Notes: generated by a model from the letters alone, not told the origin. DNA of 7,997 bases from Pseudomonadota bacterium (GCA_021808205.1 JAKBCD010000054.1:1-7997), one strand, 5' to 3'. Positions 1 through 6,479 are shown, numbered from the stretch's first letter. A program made the numbers and translations.

Positions 1-681
1 CCGCAGGCGAATCTCTCGCTGCTCAACCTGTTTTTGCAGGCGGATGCGGTGGTGAAGCTGGTGATGATCATTCTGCTGATCGCCAGCATCTGGGTATGGA
101 CGATCATTATCGAGAAGGTCATGACCATGCGCCGCGTCAACCGCGAGGCGAACGCATTCGAGGATAATTTCTGGTCTGGCGGCAGCCTGGACGAGCTCTA
201 CGAACGCGAAGGCACAGACCCGACCAACCCGATGGCCGCGGTGTTCGGGGCGGCGATGAGCGAATGGAAGCGTACCGCGCGCATCGCCGGTATCGAGATT
301 GCCAAGACCAGCGTGAAAGAGCGCGTAGACCGGGCGATGAACGTGACCATCATGCGTGAGATGGACCGGCTGGAGCGGTTCATGATCTTCCTCGCCTCAG
401 TTGGTGCCACGGCGCCGTTCATCGGCCTGTTTGGCACCGTGTGGGGCATCATGCACTCTTTCTCGGCCATTGCGGCTATGCACAACACCGACCTCGCGGT
501 GGTGGCCCCGGGCATTGCGGAAGCGTTGTTTGCCACAGCCATCGGCCTGGTCGCTGCCATTCCGGCGGTGCTGGCCTTTAACAAGATCTCCAATGATCTT
601 TCACGCTTCGCAGGAAGGCTGGAAGGGTTTGGCGCGGAGTTTTCCGCCATCCTCTCCCGTCAGGCCGAGGAGCATAAGTAA
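1..681 (+). CDS. tolQ: TolQ, Tol-Pal proton-channel subunit (5' partial)
   Basis: Inner-membrane protein of the MotA/TolQ/ExbB family. With TolR it forms the proton-conducting motor that energises TolA for outer-membrane constriction. The reading frame is open from the first base, and 226 residues are visible against about 230 in E. coli TolQ. The segment containing NLFLQAD aligns with the extreme N-terminus of the family, so probably only a few residues lie upstream. Three membrane segments are visible at fragment residues about 17-37, 128-152 and 171-193. The second and third carry the family's small-residue pattern (GATAPFIGLFGTVWGIM; ALFATAIGLVAAIPAVLAF). A large cytoplasmic loop separates segments 1 and 2, as expected. 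An internal TTG at 34 could be read as a start, but it would cut off conserved N-terminal residues. The stop codon TAA abuts the tolR start with no gap, and the tolR Shine-Dalgarno lies inside the tolQ 3' end. Confidence 0.95.
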   Translation, partial: PQANLSLLNLFLQADAVVKLVMIILLIASIWVWTIIIEKVMTMRRVNREANAFEDNFWSGGSLDELYEREGTDPTNPMAAVFGAAMSEWKRTARIAGIEIAKTSVKERVDRAMNVTIMREMDRLERFMIFLASVGATAPFIGLFGTVWGIMHSFSAIAAMHNTDLAVVAPGIAEALFATAIGLVAAIPAVLAFNKISNDLSRFAGRLEGFGAEFSAILSRQAEEHK

Positions 682-1113
<432 letters not shown>

Positions 1114-1134
1114 GCCCGGGCGAGGGAGTAGAAA

Positions 1135-2088
1135 TTGGACCGCGATCTGCGCCGGAGCGCGATTGTTTCCTTTGCGATTCACGCGGCGATCATCATCGCC
1201 GCGATCGTGACGTTGCCGTTGCAGCCGTTGAACACTTCGGCCGATGAGAGCGTTGATGTGGAGCTGGTGGGCCCCACCCAGCCGCAAACCGCGCAAAATA
1301 CCGGAAAAGTTGCCGCGCAGTCCAACCAGCCGGTGGTGCATCAGGGGCCGGTGAACCCCAAGCAGCCAAAGCCGCAGCCCATCGTGGCACCGCCGCCCCC
1401 ACCACCCCCACCGCCGCCGGCGCCACCCAAGCCGCCCACGCCGACGCCACCAAAGGCGGCGCCGCCCCCGCCGCCGCCCGCGCCAACCCCGACACAAGCG
1501 CCAATCCCTCCGCCACCGCCGCCGCGCCCGCCGCAGAAGCAGACGAGCACGCAGAAGCCGCCGCCGAAGCCGCAGCCGGTGACCAAGCCGCCGGCGCCGG
1601 CGCAATCGGCGACGCATCAACAGCATGAGGTGAAGAACCCCTTGCCGCTGAGCAAGAATATCCTGAACACGCTCTCACAACTGCGCGTGAACCAGGCGCA
1701 GGAGAAACCACCGACGGCGCAATACAACCCCGACCAGGGTGGTGCGCCCAACGGCGGCGGCAGCCCCAACAGCACTGCCAATTCGGGGTTGAACGAAGCT
1801 GACCGCAACGCCATTGGTGCGCATGTGCGGCCCTGCTGGAATATTGATGCCGGAGCACCGGGCGTGCAGAATTTCTCCGTGCAGCTGCTGGTGACGACCG
1901 ATGCCACAGGAACGGTACGTAACGCCCAGGTGGCGCCTGCCTCGCAGGGCAATATGGGTGATCCCATTTACGCGGCCTATGCCCAGCGTGCCGTGGCGGC
2001 CGTGGAGAATTATCAATGTGCAACACTGCCATTGCCGTCCTACATGCTCGGCAAGGTCAATACCTTCCTGTTCAACTTCACCCCGTAA
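1135..2088 (+). CDS. tolA: TolA, Tol-Pal energy-transducing protein with polyproline spacer
   Basis: A 317-residue bitopic inner-membrane protein linking the TolQR motor to TolB in the periplasm. Residues about 8-27 form the membrane helix and contain S12-x3-H16, matching the Ser/His pair of the TolA/TonB anchor that contacts TolQ. Residues 71-160 are a spacer that is about half proline, with a run of ten prolines at 86-95. This contrasts with the Ala/Lys helical domain II of E. coli TolA. Residues about 215-317 are the C-terminal TolA/TonB-like domain, with PCWNID, VQLLVTTDATGTV and a Cys234/Cys295 pair matching the domain's conserved disulfide. The start is TTG, chosen because it precedes the anchor helix and follows GAGGGAG (1122-1128) by 6 nt. 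Fold and position give tolA; the spacer type is unusual relative to E. coli but occurs in Alphaproteobacteria. Confidence 0.93.
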   Translation: MDRDLRRSAIVSFAIHAAIIIAAIVTLPLQPLNTSADESVDVELVGPTQPQTAQNTGKVAAQSNQPVVHQGPVNPKQPKPQPIVAPPPPPPPPPPAPPKPPTPTPPKAAPPPPPPAPTPTQAPIPPPPPPRPPQKQTSTQKPPPKPQPVTKPPAPAQSATHQQHEVKNPLPLSKNILNTLSQLRVNQAQEKPPTAQYNPDQGGAPNGGGSPNSTANSGLNEADRNAIGAHVRPCWNIDAGAPGVQNFSVQLLVTTDATGTVRNAQVAPASQGNMGDPIYAAYAQRAVAAVENYQCATLPLPSYMLGKVNTFLFNFTP

Positions 2089-2099
2089 GAGGTTCGATG

Positions 2100-3449
2100 A
2101 TGACGCGTCTTATTCTGCCGCCATTTTCCCGCCGCCGCCTGCTGGGCACGGCTGGTGCCGCGAGCCTTGTGGCCCCCGTTGCCTACGCCCAGAGTGCGCC
2201 GGCCACCTCCAGTAACGGCCCGGCCATCAATGTCAGCGGTGCGCAGAACGCGCCCATTCCCATCGCCATCTCGCCCTTCGATACACAAGGCGTGGGTGCG
2301 CAGATCACTCAGGTGATCACCGATGATCTCAGCCATTCCGGGCTGTTCCGCGCGATCGACCCGTCCAGTTTTGTGCCGAACTCCATGAATAACGGCACGC
2401 CGGTCTGGCAGAACTGGAGCCTGCTGGGTGCACAAGGGCTGGTGACGGGCGACGTACAGGATGCGGGTGGCGGCCAGTTGCGGGTGGAATTCCGGCTCTG
2501 GAACGTGCAGAGCCAAGCGCAGGTGCAGGGCACAGCCTACACCACCACCCAGGATAACTGGCGGCGCATTGCTCATATTATCGCGGATACGGTGTATCAG
2601 CAGATGATTGGCGAGAAAGGCTATTTCGACAGCCGGGTGGCATTCATCTCAGTTGCGGGGCCGGTGACCAGCCCCATCCGGCGCCTTGCCGTGATGGATT
2701 ACGACGGGGCCAACGTGCAGTTTCTGACCGACGGCGCCAACATGGCGCTCTCACCCCAATATAATCCGGCCCGTCAGCAATTGGCGTTTGTCAGTTATCG
2801 CGGCGGCGCCAACCCCAGGGTTTACCTGTTCGACCTGCAAACAGGTGCCACCCAGCTGGTGGGTGGGTTCGGGGAAATGACCATTGGCCCGCGCTTTTCG
2901 CCGGATGGCAATGCGCTGCTGATGTCGGTCTCGCGCAATGGCGGGGCGGCGATTGTGAAGACGAGCCTTGGCGGCGGCGGGGTAACGGAGCTGACGGACA
3001 GCAACTCCATCAATGTGACGCCCTGCTATTCGCCGGATGGTTCACAGATCGTTTTCAACTCCGACCGCGACGGCAACCAGCAGCTTTTTGTCATGAATGC
3101 GGATGGCTCGGGCGTTAAGCGCATCTCCTTTGGCCCCGGGCAGTATGCAGAGCCTTGCTGGTCGCCGCGTGGCGACCTGATTTCGTATACGTTCTGGGGT
3201 TCGGGTGGTTTCTCCATCGGTGTGATGGCGCCGGATGGCACCGGCGAGCGGATTCTCTCTCAGGGCTTCCTGGTTGAAGGCTCCACATTCTGCCCAAATG
3301 GCCGCGTGATCATGTTCTACCGCCAATCCCCCACGGGTTCGGGCCATAGTTCGAATCTGGTAACCATCGGTGTGGATGGCTTCAACGAGCGCCTTGTGAA
3401 CACACCCACCTACGCATCTGACCCGTCTTGGGGGCCGCTGCTGGCGTGA
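2100..3449 (+). CDS. tolB: TolB, periplasmic beta-propeller of Tol-Pal, with Tat-like leader
   Basis: Periplasmic protein that shuttles between TolA and Pal. It has 449 residues from ATG 2100 (E. coli 430). ATG 2097 is also in frame; 2100 is preferred because AAGAGG (2087-2092) then sits 7 nt upstream rather than 4. The leader contains SRRRLLG at residues 10-16, a hydrophobic stretch, and a probable cleavage site after AYA (residue 30), resembling a twin-arginine signal. The N-terminal TolB domain spans roughly residues 40-165. The propeller follows, with PD40-type motifs PRFSPDG (about 264), PCYSPDG (about 308), PCWSPRG (about 352) and STFCPNG (about 395), about 44 residues apart as expected for blades. 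The C-terminus DPSWGPLLA matches the usual TolB end. Pal, its lipoprotein partner, does not follow. Confidence 0.95.
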   Translation: MTRLILPPFSRRRLLGTAGAASLVAPVAYAQSAPATSSNGPAINVSGAQNAPIPIAISPFDTQGVGAQITQVITDDLSHSGLFRAIDPSSFVPNSMNNGTPVWQNWSLLGAQGLVTGDVQDAGGGQLRVEFRLWNVQSQAQVQGTAYTTTQDNWRRIAHIIADTVYQQMIGEKGYFDSRVAFISVAGPVTSPIRRLAVMDYDGANVQFLTDGANMALSPQYNPARQQLAFVSYRGGANPRVYLFDLQTGATQLVGGFGEMTIGPRFSPDGNALLMSVSRNGGAAIVKTSLGGGGVTELTDSNSINVTPCYSPDGSQIVFNSDRDGNQQLFVMNADGSGVKRISFGPGQYAEPCWSPRGDLISYTFWGSGGFSIGVMAPDGTGERILSQGFLVEGSTFCPNGRVIMFYRQSPTGSGHSSNLVTIGVDGFNERLVNTPTYASDPSWGPLLA

Positions 3450-3457
3450 ACCAAGTT

Positions 3458-3490
3458 GTCTGCCGGCGCGGCTTGAGCGTGTCGGCAGGC
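3458..3490 (+). terminator. Stable hairpin downstream of tolB (possible transcript end)
   Basis: Bases 3458-3470 pair with 3478-3490: CTGCCG with CGGCAG at the core, continued inward through two G-U wobbles to G3470-C3478, and outward by T-G and G-C. This gives about 13 pairs around a 7-nt loop, 8 nt after the tolB stop. No run of T follows, so it is not a textbook intrinsic terminator. It may protect a Rho-generated 3' end of the tol mRNA. The hairpin is visible in the sequence; its role is inferred. Confidence 0.45.
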
Positions 3491-3621
3491 TTGCGAGCTC
3501 ATGCAAAAATGTCACATGTCCGCAAACCCTGCTTCACTTAGAGCTCGATGACATGAGATTGTCCGGCCTTGCCGGGTAAATTTATGTCTCAATTGCCGTC
3601 TGAGGCTCTGATATATTTATC

Positions 3622-3664
3622 GATTCAAGAATCAACGCGGGTCGCGACGCGATTCAACCGAATC
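3622..3664. promoter_or_regulatory. Cluster of four GANTC (CcrM-type) sites in two dyads
   Basis: GATTC-AA-GAATC occupies 3622-3633 and GATTC-AACC-GAATC occupies 3651-3664. Each dyad supplies two GANTC sites, and both begin within the direct repeat CGATTCAA, 29 bp apart. GANTC is the target of the alphaproteobacterial methyltransferase CcrM, and promoter GANTC sites are read by GcrA in Caulobacter-like bacteria. The cluster lies just upstream of the candidate ompW promoter. It could equally be a pair of operator half-sites for an unrelated regulator. Confidence 0.45.
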
Positions 3665-3684
3665 CGATCAGGCTCTAACGTCCT

Positions 3685-3733
3685 TTGTTTCAGATCAAAG
3701 AAGAAGCGGCGCGGAGCGCCTAATCTGAACCCG
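3685..3733 (+). promoter_or_regulatory. Candidate FNR/FixK-dependent promoter of ompW
   Basis: TTGTT-TCAG-ATCAA (3685-3698) matches the FNR/ANR consensus TTGAT-N4-ATCAA in nine of ten positions. A -10-like TAATCT at 3721-3726 keeps the three most conserved positions of TATAAT (T1, A2, T6). A start near 3733 would put the box centre at -41.5, the class II activation position, leaving about 26 nt of leader with GGGAG (3745-3749) before the ATG. E. coli ompW is reported to respond to FNR, which makes the match more plausible. No good -35 is present, as is common at class II sites. Confidence 0.45.
3689..3729 (+). promoter_or_regulatory. Bulged stem-loop upstream of ompW
   Basis: TTCAGAT (3689-3695) pairs perfectly with ATCTGAA (3723-3729). 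Inside it GGCGC (3708-3712) pairs with GCGCC (3716-3720) around a GGA loop, leaving 12 unpaired bases on the 5' side and 2 on the 3' side. It would fold only in transcripts starting upstream of 3689. It overlaps the FNR-like box and the -10 candidate, so the two readings compete unless there is more than one promoter. Confidence 0.3.
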
Positions 3734-3758
3734 TTGAGTTGGACGGGAGTTTTATCTC

Positions 3759-4436
3759 ATGAACATCAGACTTCGTTCTGCTGCGGCGGTTTTGCTCGCG
3801 GTCACCGCTTGCACGCCAGCTCTGGCGCAGAACATCTTTACCGGCCCGACGGGCTATGAGGCAGGGAATATTCTGGTTCGCGCCGGGGTGATCGGCGTGA
3901 TGCCCGAAAACCTGGGCAGTGCGGTAACGGTGACGGGTGTGGGCACGGTGCCAGGGCTGCAAGTGCATGCCAGCAGCCAGATCACCCCGGAAATTGACGG
4001 GTCGTATTTCCTCACCCCGCATTTGTCGCTGGAGCTCATCGCTGCGACCAGCCGCCACAATACCTGGGTTGAGGGTGGCGGTGTCGGCAAAATCAAGGTC
4101 GGTGCCGTTTGGGTGCTGCCACCGACGTTGGCCGCACAATATCATTTTGCACAAATCGGGATGATCCGCCCTTATCTCGGTGCAGGTGTAACAGTGGCGT
4201 TCTTCTATGGTACCAGCCCGGCGGCGGGTGTGTCTTCCACCAGCTATTCCACCGCCGTTGGCCCGGCACTTGATGCCGGTTTTGATGTGCCGGTGGGTGG
4301 CAACTGGTCCGTGAATTTCGACGTGAAACAGATATTCATCAATACCGCCGTACATCTTAACCATGGCGCCTTCGCTACGGCGCATACGGAGCTGGACCCG
4401 ACGGTGGTGCGCCTTGGCATCGGGTACAGGTTCTGA
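3759..4436 (+). CDS. ompW: OmpW-family outer-membrane beta-barrel protein
   Basis: A 225-residue protein, close to OmpW length (E. coli 212). OmpW proteins are small eight-stranded barrels in the outer membrane with a hydrophobic pore, linked to stress and to uptake of small hydrophobic molecules. A signal peptide spans residues 1-23, with cleavage likely after ALA (ALA|QN). Family features include GNILVRAGVIGVMPEN near the mature N-terminus, TPHLSLELIAA, LPPTLAAQYHF followed by IRPYLGAGV, GGNWSVNFDVKQIF, and the C-terminal strand VVRLGIGYRF ending in Phe as BAM substrates do. V15-T-A-C18 inside the leader resembles a lipobox, but the barrel features argue against a lipoprotein. GGGAG (3745-3749) lies 9 nt before the ATG. 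It appears monocistronic: its own control region lies upstream and a terminator downstream. The gene symbol is by family; substrate unknown. Confidence 0.88.
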   Translation: MNIRLRSAAAVLLAVTACTPALAQNIFTGPTGYEAGNILVRAGVIGVMPENLGSAVTVTGVGTVPGLQVHASSQITPEIDGSYFLTPHLSLELIAATSRHNTWVEGGGVGKIKVGAVWVLPPTLAAQYHFAQIGMIRPYLGAGVTVAFFYGTSPAAGVSSTSYSTAVGPALDAGFDVPVGGNWSVNFDVKQIFINTAVHLNHGAFATAHTELDPTVVRLGIGYRF

Positions 4437-4460
4437 GCTTCGTAGCATCGGCGGAACCGG

Positions 4461-4486
4461 ACGGGGCGGCTTTGCTCGCCCCGTTT
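4461..4486 (+). terminator. Rho-independent terminator after ompW
   Basis: ACGGGGCG (4461-4468) pairs with CGCCCCGT (4477-4484), extended by a G-U pair around a short loop, and is followed by TTTGCGT. The stem lies 24 nt past the ompW stop. The T tract is short, so efficiency is uncertain, but it is the best terminator-like element in the window and separates ompW from the rpsB promoter. Confidence 0.6.
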
Positions 4487-4518
4487 GCGTCTATGGATGC
4501 ATCCTGGCGCGTTCCGGG

Positions 4519-4547
4519 TTGAAATTGGCGCCAGAATGCGCCATAGG
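4519..4547 (+). promoter_or_regulatory. Candidate rpsB operon promoter with GC-rich discriminator
   Basis: TTGAAA (4519-4524) and CATAGG (4542-4547) are separated by 17 nt. The -35 is good and the -10 weak. The bases after the -10 are GCGCGCGCC, a GC-rich discriminator of the kind associated with stringent control of translation genes. The spacer holds the palindrome TGGCGCCA (4526-4533), and GCGCCA follows at 4538-4543. A start near 4554 would give a leader of about 140 nt. Confidence 0.4.
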
Positions 4548-4553
4548 GCGCGC

Positions 4554-4693
4554 GCCTGCATCGTGCAGGCAAATTCACACGTGGGGGCCTTTCCTGGCGC
4601 AAGCCTAGAGGTCCGGTGTTCTCTCCAGCTTCTGGGCAGAATACTTCCCCCGCGGAGGATAAAACCGGATTGATATAGGAAAGAGAACTGCCA
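4554..4693 (+). promoter_or_regulatory. Structured 5' leader of rpsB (candidate S2 autoregulatory leader)
   Basis: Two hairpins are visible. GCCTGCA-TCG-TGCAGGC (4554-4570) is a perfect 7-bp stem. GGGCCTTT (4585-4592) pairs with AGAGGTCC (4607-4614) with two G-U wobbles, and above an internal loop sits GGC-GCAA-GCC (4596-4605), a GNRA tetraloop. A strong GGAGG at 4654-4658 is too far (35 nt) to serve the rpsB ATG. The working ribosome binding site is probably AGGAAAGAG (4677-4685), which is modest. Ribosomal protein S2 is known to repress its own mRNA through the leader in E. coli; this leader doing the same is inference. Confidence 0.4.
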
Positions 4694-5452
4694 ATGGCAC
4701 TTCCTGATGTTTCCCTGCGCCAGATGCTTGAGGCTGGCGTGCATTTTGGCCACAACACCCGCCGCTGGAACCCGCGCATGGCGCCGTATTTGTTCGGCGT
4801 GCGCAACCAAGTCCATATTATCGACCTGCAACAGACCGTTCCCCAGATGGAGCGTGCGCTGAAGGCCATTCGTGACGTGACCGCCGCCGGTGGCCGCGTG
4901 CTGTTTGTGGGCACCAAGCGCGCTGCCGCTGACTACGTGGCTGACGCCGCGCAGCGCTGTGGGCAATATTATGTGAACCACCGCTGGCTGGGTGGCATGC
5001 TCACCAACTGGAAGACCATCACTGGTTCCATCAAGCGCCTGCGTCAGATGGATGAGATGCTGGCCGGTGAGGCGCATGGCTACTCCAAGAAGGAGATCCT
5101 GAACTTCACGCGCGACCGGGAGAAGCTGGAACGCGCCCTGGGTGGCATCAAGGACATGGGCGGCCTGCCGGATATCTTGTTTGTGATCGACACCAACAAG
5201 GAGAAGCTTGCCATCGAGGAAGCCAATAAGCTGGGTATCCCAGTTGTTGCCATCCTCGACTCCAATTCAGACCCCGAGGGCGTTACCTACCCGATCCCGG
5301 GCAATGACGACGCGATTCGGGCCATTACCCTCTATTGCGACTTGGTCGCCGGTGCGGTGCTGGATGGCATTTCCGCTGAGCTGGGCGCCTCCGGCGTTGA
5401 TCTGGGTGCCGCCGCCGAGCCGGTGATGGACGAACTGCCGGCCGAGGGCTGA
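4694..5452 (+). CDS. rpsB: 30S ribosomal protein S2
   Basis: A 252-residue S2 protein (E. coli 241), bound on the small subunit between head and body and needed to recruit S1. The N-terminus [20 protein letters not shown] is canonical. [12 protein letters not shown] (95-106) is the S2 core signature, [14 protein letters not shown] (157-170) the second conserved block, and [13 protein letters not shown] (182-194) the third. The C-terminus is a short acidic tail ([11 protein letters not shown]), variable among alphaproteobacterial S2 proteins. The ATG at 4694 fits the conserved N-terminus; the nearest purine-rich ribosome binding site is AGGAAAGAG (4677-4685). It is the first gene of the translation operon, with its own promoter and leader upstream and tsf downstream. 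Confidence 0.98.
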   Translation: MALPDVSLRQMLEAGVHFGHNTRRWNPRMAPYLFGVRNQVHIIDLQQTVPQMERALKAIRDVTAAGGRVLFVGTKRAAADYVADAAQRCGQYYVNHRWLGGMLTNWKTITGSIKRLRQMDEMLAGEAHGYSKKEILNFTRDREKLERALGGIKDMGGLPDILFVIDTNKEKLAIEEANKLGIPVVAILDSNSDPEGVTYPIPGNDDAIRAITLYCDLVAGAVLDGISAELGASGVDLGAAAEPVMDELPAEG

Positions 5453-5455
5453 TTT

Positions 5456-5484
5456 TCCGCCACGCCGAGAGGCGGAGCGATTTT
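5456..5484 (+). terminator. Weak terminator or attenuator hairpin after rpsB
   Basis: TCCGCC (5456-5461) pairs with GGCGGA (5471-5476) around a 9-nt loop, and TTTT lies at 5481-5484 after a 4-nt gap. It begins 4 nt after the rpsB stop. The offset of the T run suggests partial termination at most, which would lower tsf relative to rpsB. It may instead only mark an mRNA processing point. Confidence 0.4.
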
Positions 5485-5495
5485 CAAGAATTAAC

Positions 5496-5522
5496 GCGCG
5501 GTGCCCGCTCCGGGTGCCGCGC
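5496..5522 (+). promoter_or_regulatory. Hairpin upstream of the tsf ribosome binding site
   Basis: GCGCGG (5496-5501) pairs with CCGCGC (5517-5522), continued by two G-U wobbles and CCC/GGG to a 5-nt loop, 11 pairs in all. It ends 11 nt before the tsf Shine-Dalgarno (GAGGAG, 5534-5539). Possible roles are protecting the 5' end of a processed tsf mRNA or tuning its translation; none is shown directly. Confidence 0.35.
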
Positions 5523-5546
5523 AAACACGTGATGAGGAGCAAACAC

Positions 5547-6452
5547 ATGGCCGAAATTACCGCTGCCCTGGTGAAAGACCTGCGCGAAACTACAGGCGCT
5601 GGCATGATGGACTGCAAGAAGGCGCTGGTTGAGACCAATGGCGACAAGGAAGCCGCCATAGACTGGCTGCGCAAGAAGGGGCTTTCCGCCGCCGCCAAGA
5701 AATCCGGCCGTGTGGCTGCCGAGGGGTTGGTTGGCGTGGCGCTGGCGCCGGGCAAGGTCGCCATGGTCGAGATTAACGCCGAGACTGATTTTGTCGCCCG
5801 CAACGAGGCGTTCCAGGCTTATGTGGAAACCGTTGCCAAGCTGGCGCTGGATGTCGGCGAGGATGTGGAGGCTCTGAAGGCCGCCGCCTATCCCGGCACC
5901 GGCCGCAATGTGGCCGATGAGGCTGTGCATCTGGTTGCGACCATCGGCGAGAACATGAATGTTCGCCGTGTGGCCGTGATCAGCGTGTCTGGTGGCACTG
6001 CCGCCGCCTATATCCATGGCGCGTTGAAGCCGGGCCTGGGCAAGATCGGCGTTATCGTCGGGCTGGAAGGCAACGCCAACGAGGCGCTGGAGACGTTGGG
6101 CCGCCAGATCGGCATGCATGTCGCCGCCACCCGCCCGGATGCGCTGGATGTGGCCGAGGTGGACCCCGCCGCACTGGAGCGCGAGAAGAACGTGCTCTCC
6201 GAGCAGGCCCGCGCCTCTGGCAAGCCCGAGAACATCATCGAGAAGATGGTCGAAGGCCGTGTGAAGAAGTATTACGAGGACGTGGTGCTGCTGGAGCAGG
6301 TCTGGGTGCATGACGGCGAGAGCAAGGTGAAGGACGTGGTTAAAAAGGCTGGAGCCAAAGTTTCCCGCTTCGTACGCTTTACCCTCGGCGAAGGCATCGA
6401 GAAGGAAGTCTCCGACTTCGCGGCCGAAGTGGCAGCTGCCGCCGGGGTTTAA
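5547..6452 (+). CDS. tsf: Elongation factor Ts
   Basis: Guanine-nucleotide exchange factor that releases GDP from EF-Tu. It has 301 residues (E. coli 283). The N-terminal UBA-like domain (1-55) carries the signature [16 protein letters not shown]. The exchange motif [10 protein letters not shown] (80-89) includes Asp81-Phe82, equivalent to E. coli Asp80-Phe81, which disturb the EF-Tu magnesium site. The two core subdomains and the coiled-coil region ([20 protein letters not shown] and following) come after it, ending in [25 protein letters not shown] sequence. The start was set at 5547, where [10 protein letters not shown] matches the family and GAGGAG (5534-5539) lies 7 nt upstream. In-frame GTG 5529 and ATG 5532 would precede that ribosome binding site and add non-conserved residues. 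It is co-transcribed with rpsB as is general in bacteria. Confidence 0.98.
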   Translation: MAEITAALVKDLRETTGAGMMDCKKALVETNGDKEAAIDWLRKKGLSAAAKKSGRVAAEGLVGVALAPGKVAMVEINAETDFVARNEAFQAYVETVAKLALDVGEDVEALKAAAYPGTGRNVADEAVHLVATIGENMNVRRVAVISVSGGTAAAYIHGALKPGLGKIGVIVGLEGNANEALETLGRQIGMHVAATRPDALDVAEVDPAALEREKNVLSEQARASGKPENIIEKMVEGRVKKYYEDVVLLEQVWVHDGESKVKDVVKKAGAKVSRFVRFTLGEGIEKEVSDFAAEVAAAAGV

Positions 6453-6479
6453 TCCTCGTCTTCTTTGCGCTAACCCATG

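Larger units (their letters stand above)
3450..3758. other. Intergenic region between tolB and ompW (309 nt)
   Basis: No convincing gene lies here on either strand. It contains a hairpin just after tolB, a small hairpin CCGGC-CTT-GCCGG at 3563-3575 without a T tract, and GAGCTC repeated at 3495 and 3541. Further downstream come four GANTC sites at 3622-3664, an FNR-like box at 3685-3698, a bulged stem-loop at 3689-3729 and the ompW ribosome binding site GGGAG at 3745-3749. I see nothing interpretable in 3501-3560. The stretch around 3580-3635 is noticeably AT-richer than the flanking genes, as expected of a promoter region. Confidence 0.7.

Noticed and set aside
1390..1530. G-quadruplex on the minus strand of the tolA proline codons
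   Set aside because: Only a few runs of three or more G occur and the gaps between them are long. The pattern is explained by proline codons.
2016..2099. Longer tolB start at 2016 inside tolA
   Set aside because: It would add 28 residues before the signal peptide and overlap tolA by 73 nt. The ribosome binding site at 2087-2092 fits ATG 2100.
3491..3557. GAGCTC repeats and CATGTC/GACATG inverted words after tolB
   Set aside because: The matches are short, widely spaced and imperfectly flanked, giving no coherent structure or known site.
3593..3619. Promoter made of TTGCCG and TATATT in the tolB-ompW gap
   Set aside because: The spacing is only 13 nt. With correct spacing the -10 becomes TTTATC, a poor match.
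4363..4673. Small + strand open frames between ompW and rpsB
   Set aside because: They run across the terminator and structured leader, lack a ribosome binding site and have no recognisable product.
4654..4678. Mini-ORF TTG-ATA-TAG after GGAGG in the rpsB leader
   Set aside because: Two codons with an 11-nt spacing and a TTG start are too little evidence for a leader peptide.
4244..5077. Minus-strand open frame spanning the end of ompW, the rpsB leader and rpsB
   Set aside because: It crosses a terminator and promoter region and two clear + strand genes, and its product has no recognisable domain.
5514..5546. Upstream GTG start for tsf
   Set aside because: The extra 11 residues are not part of the EF-Ts family, and the clear GAGGAG lies downstream of it.
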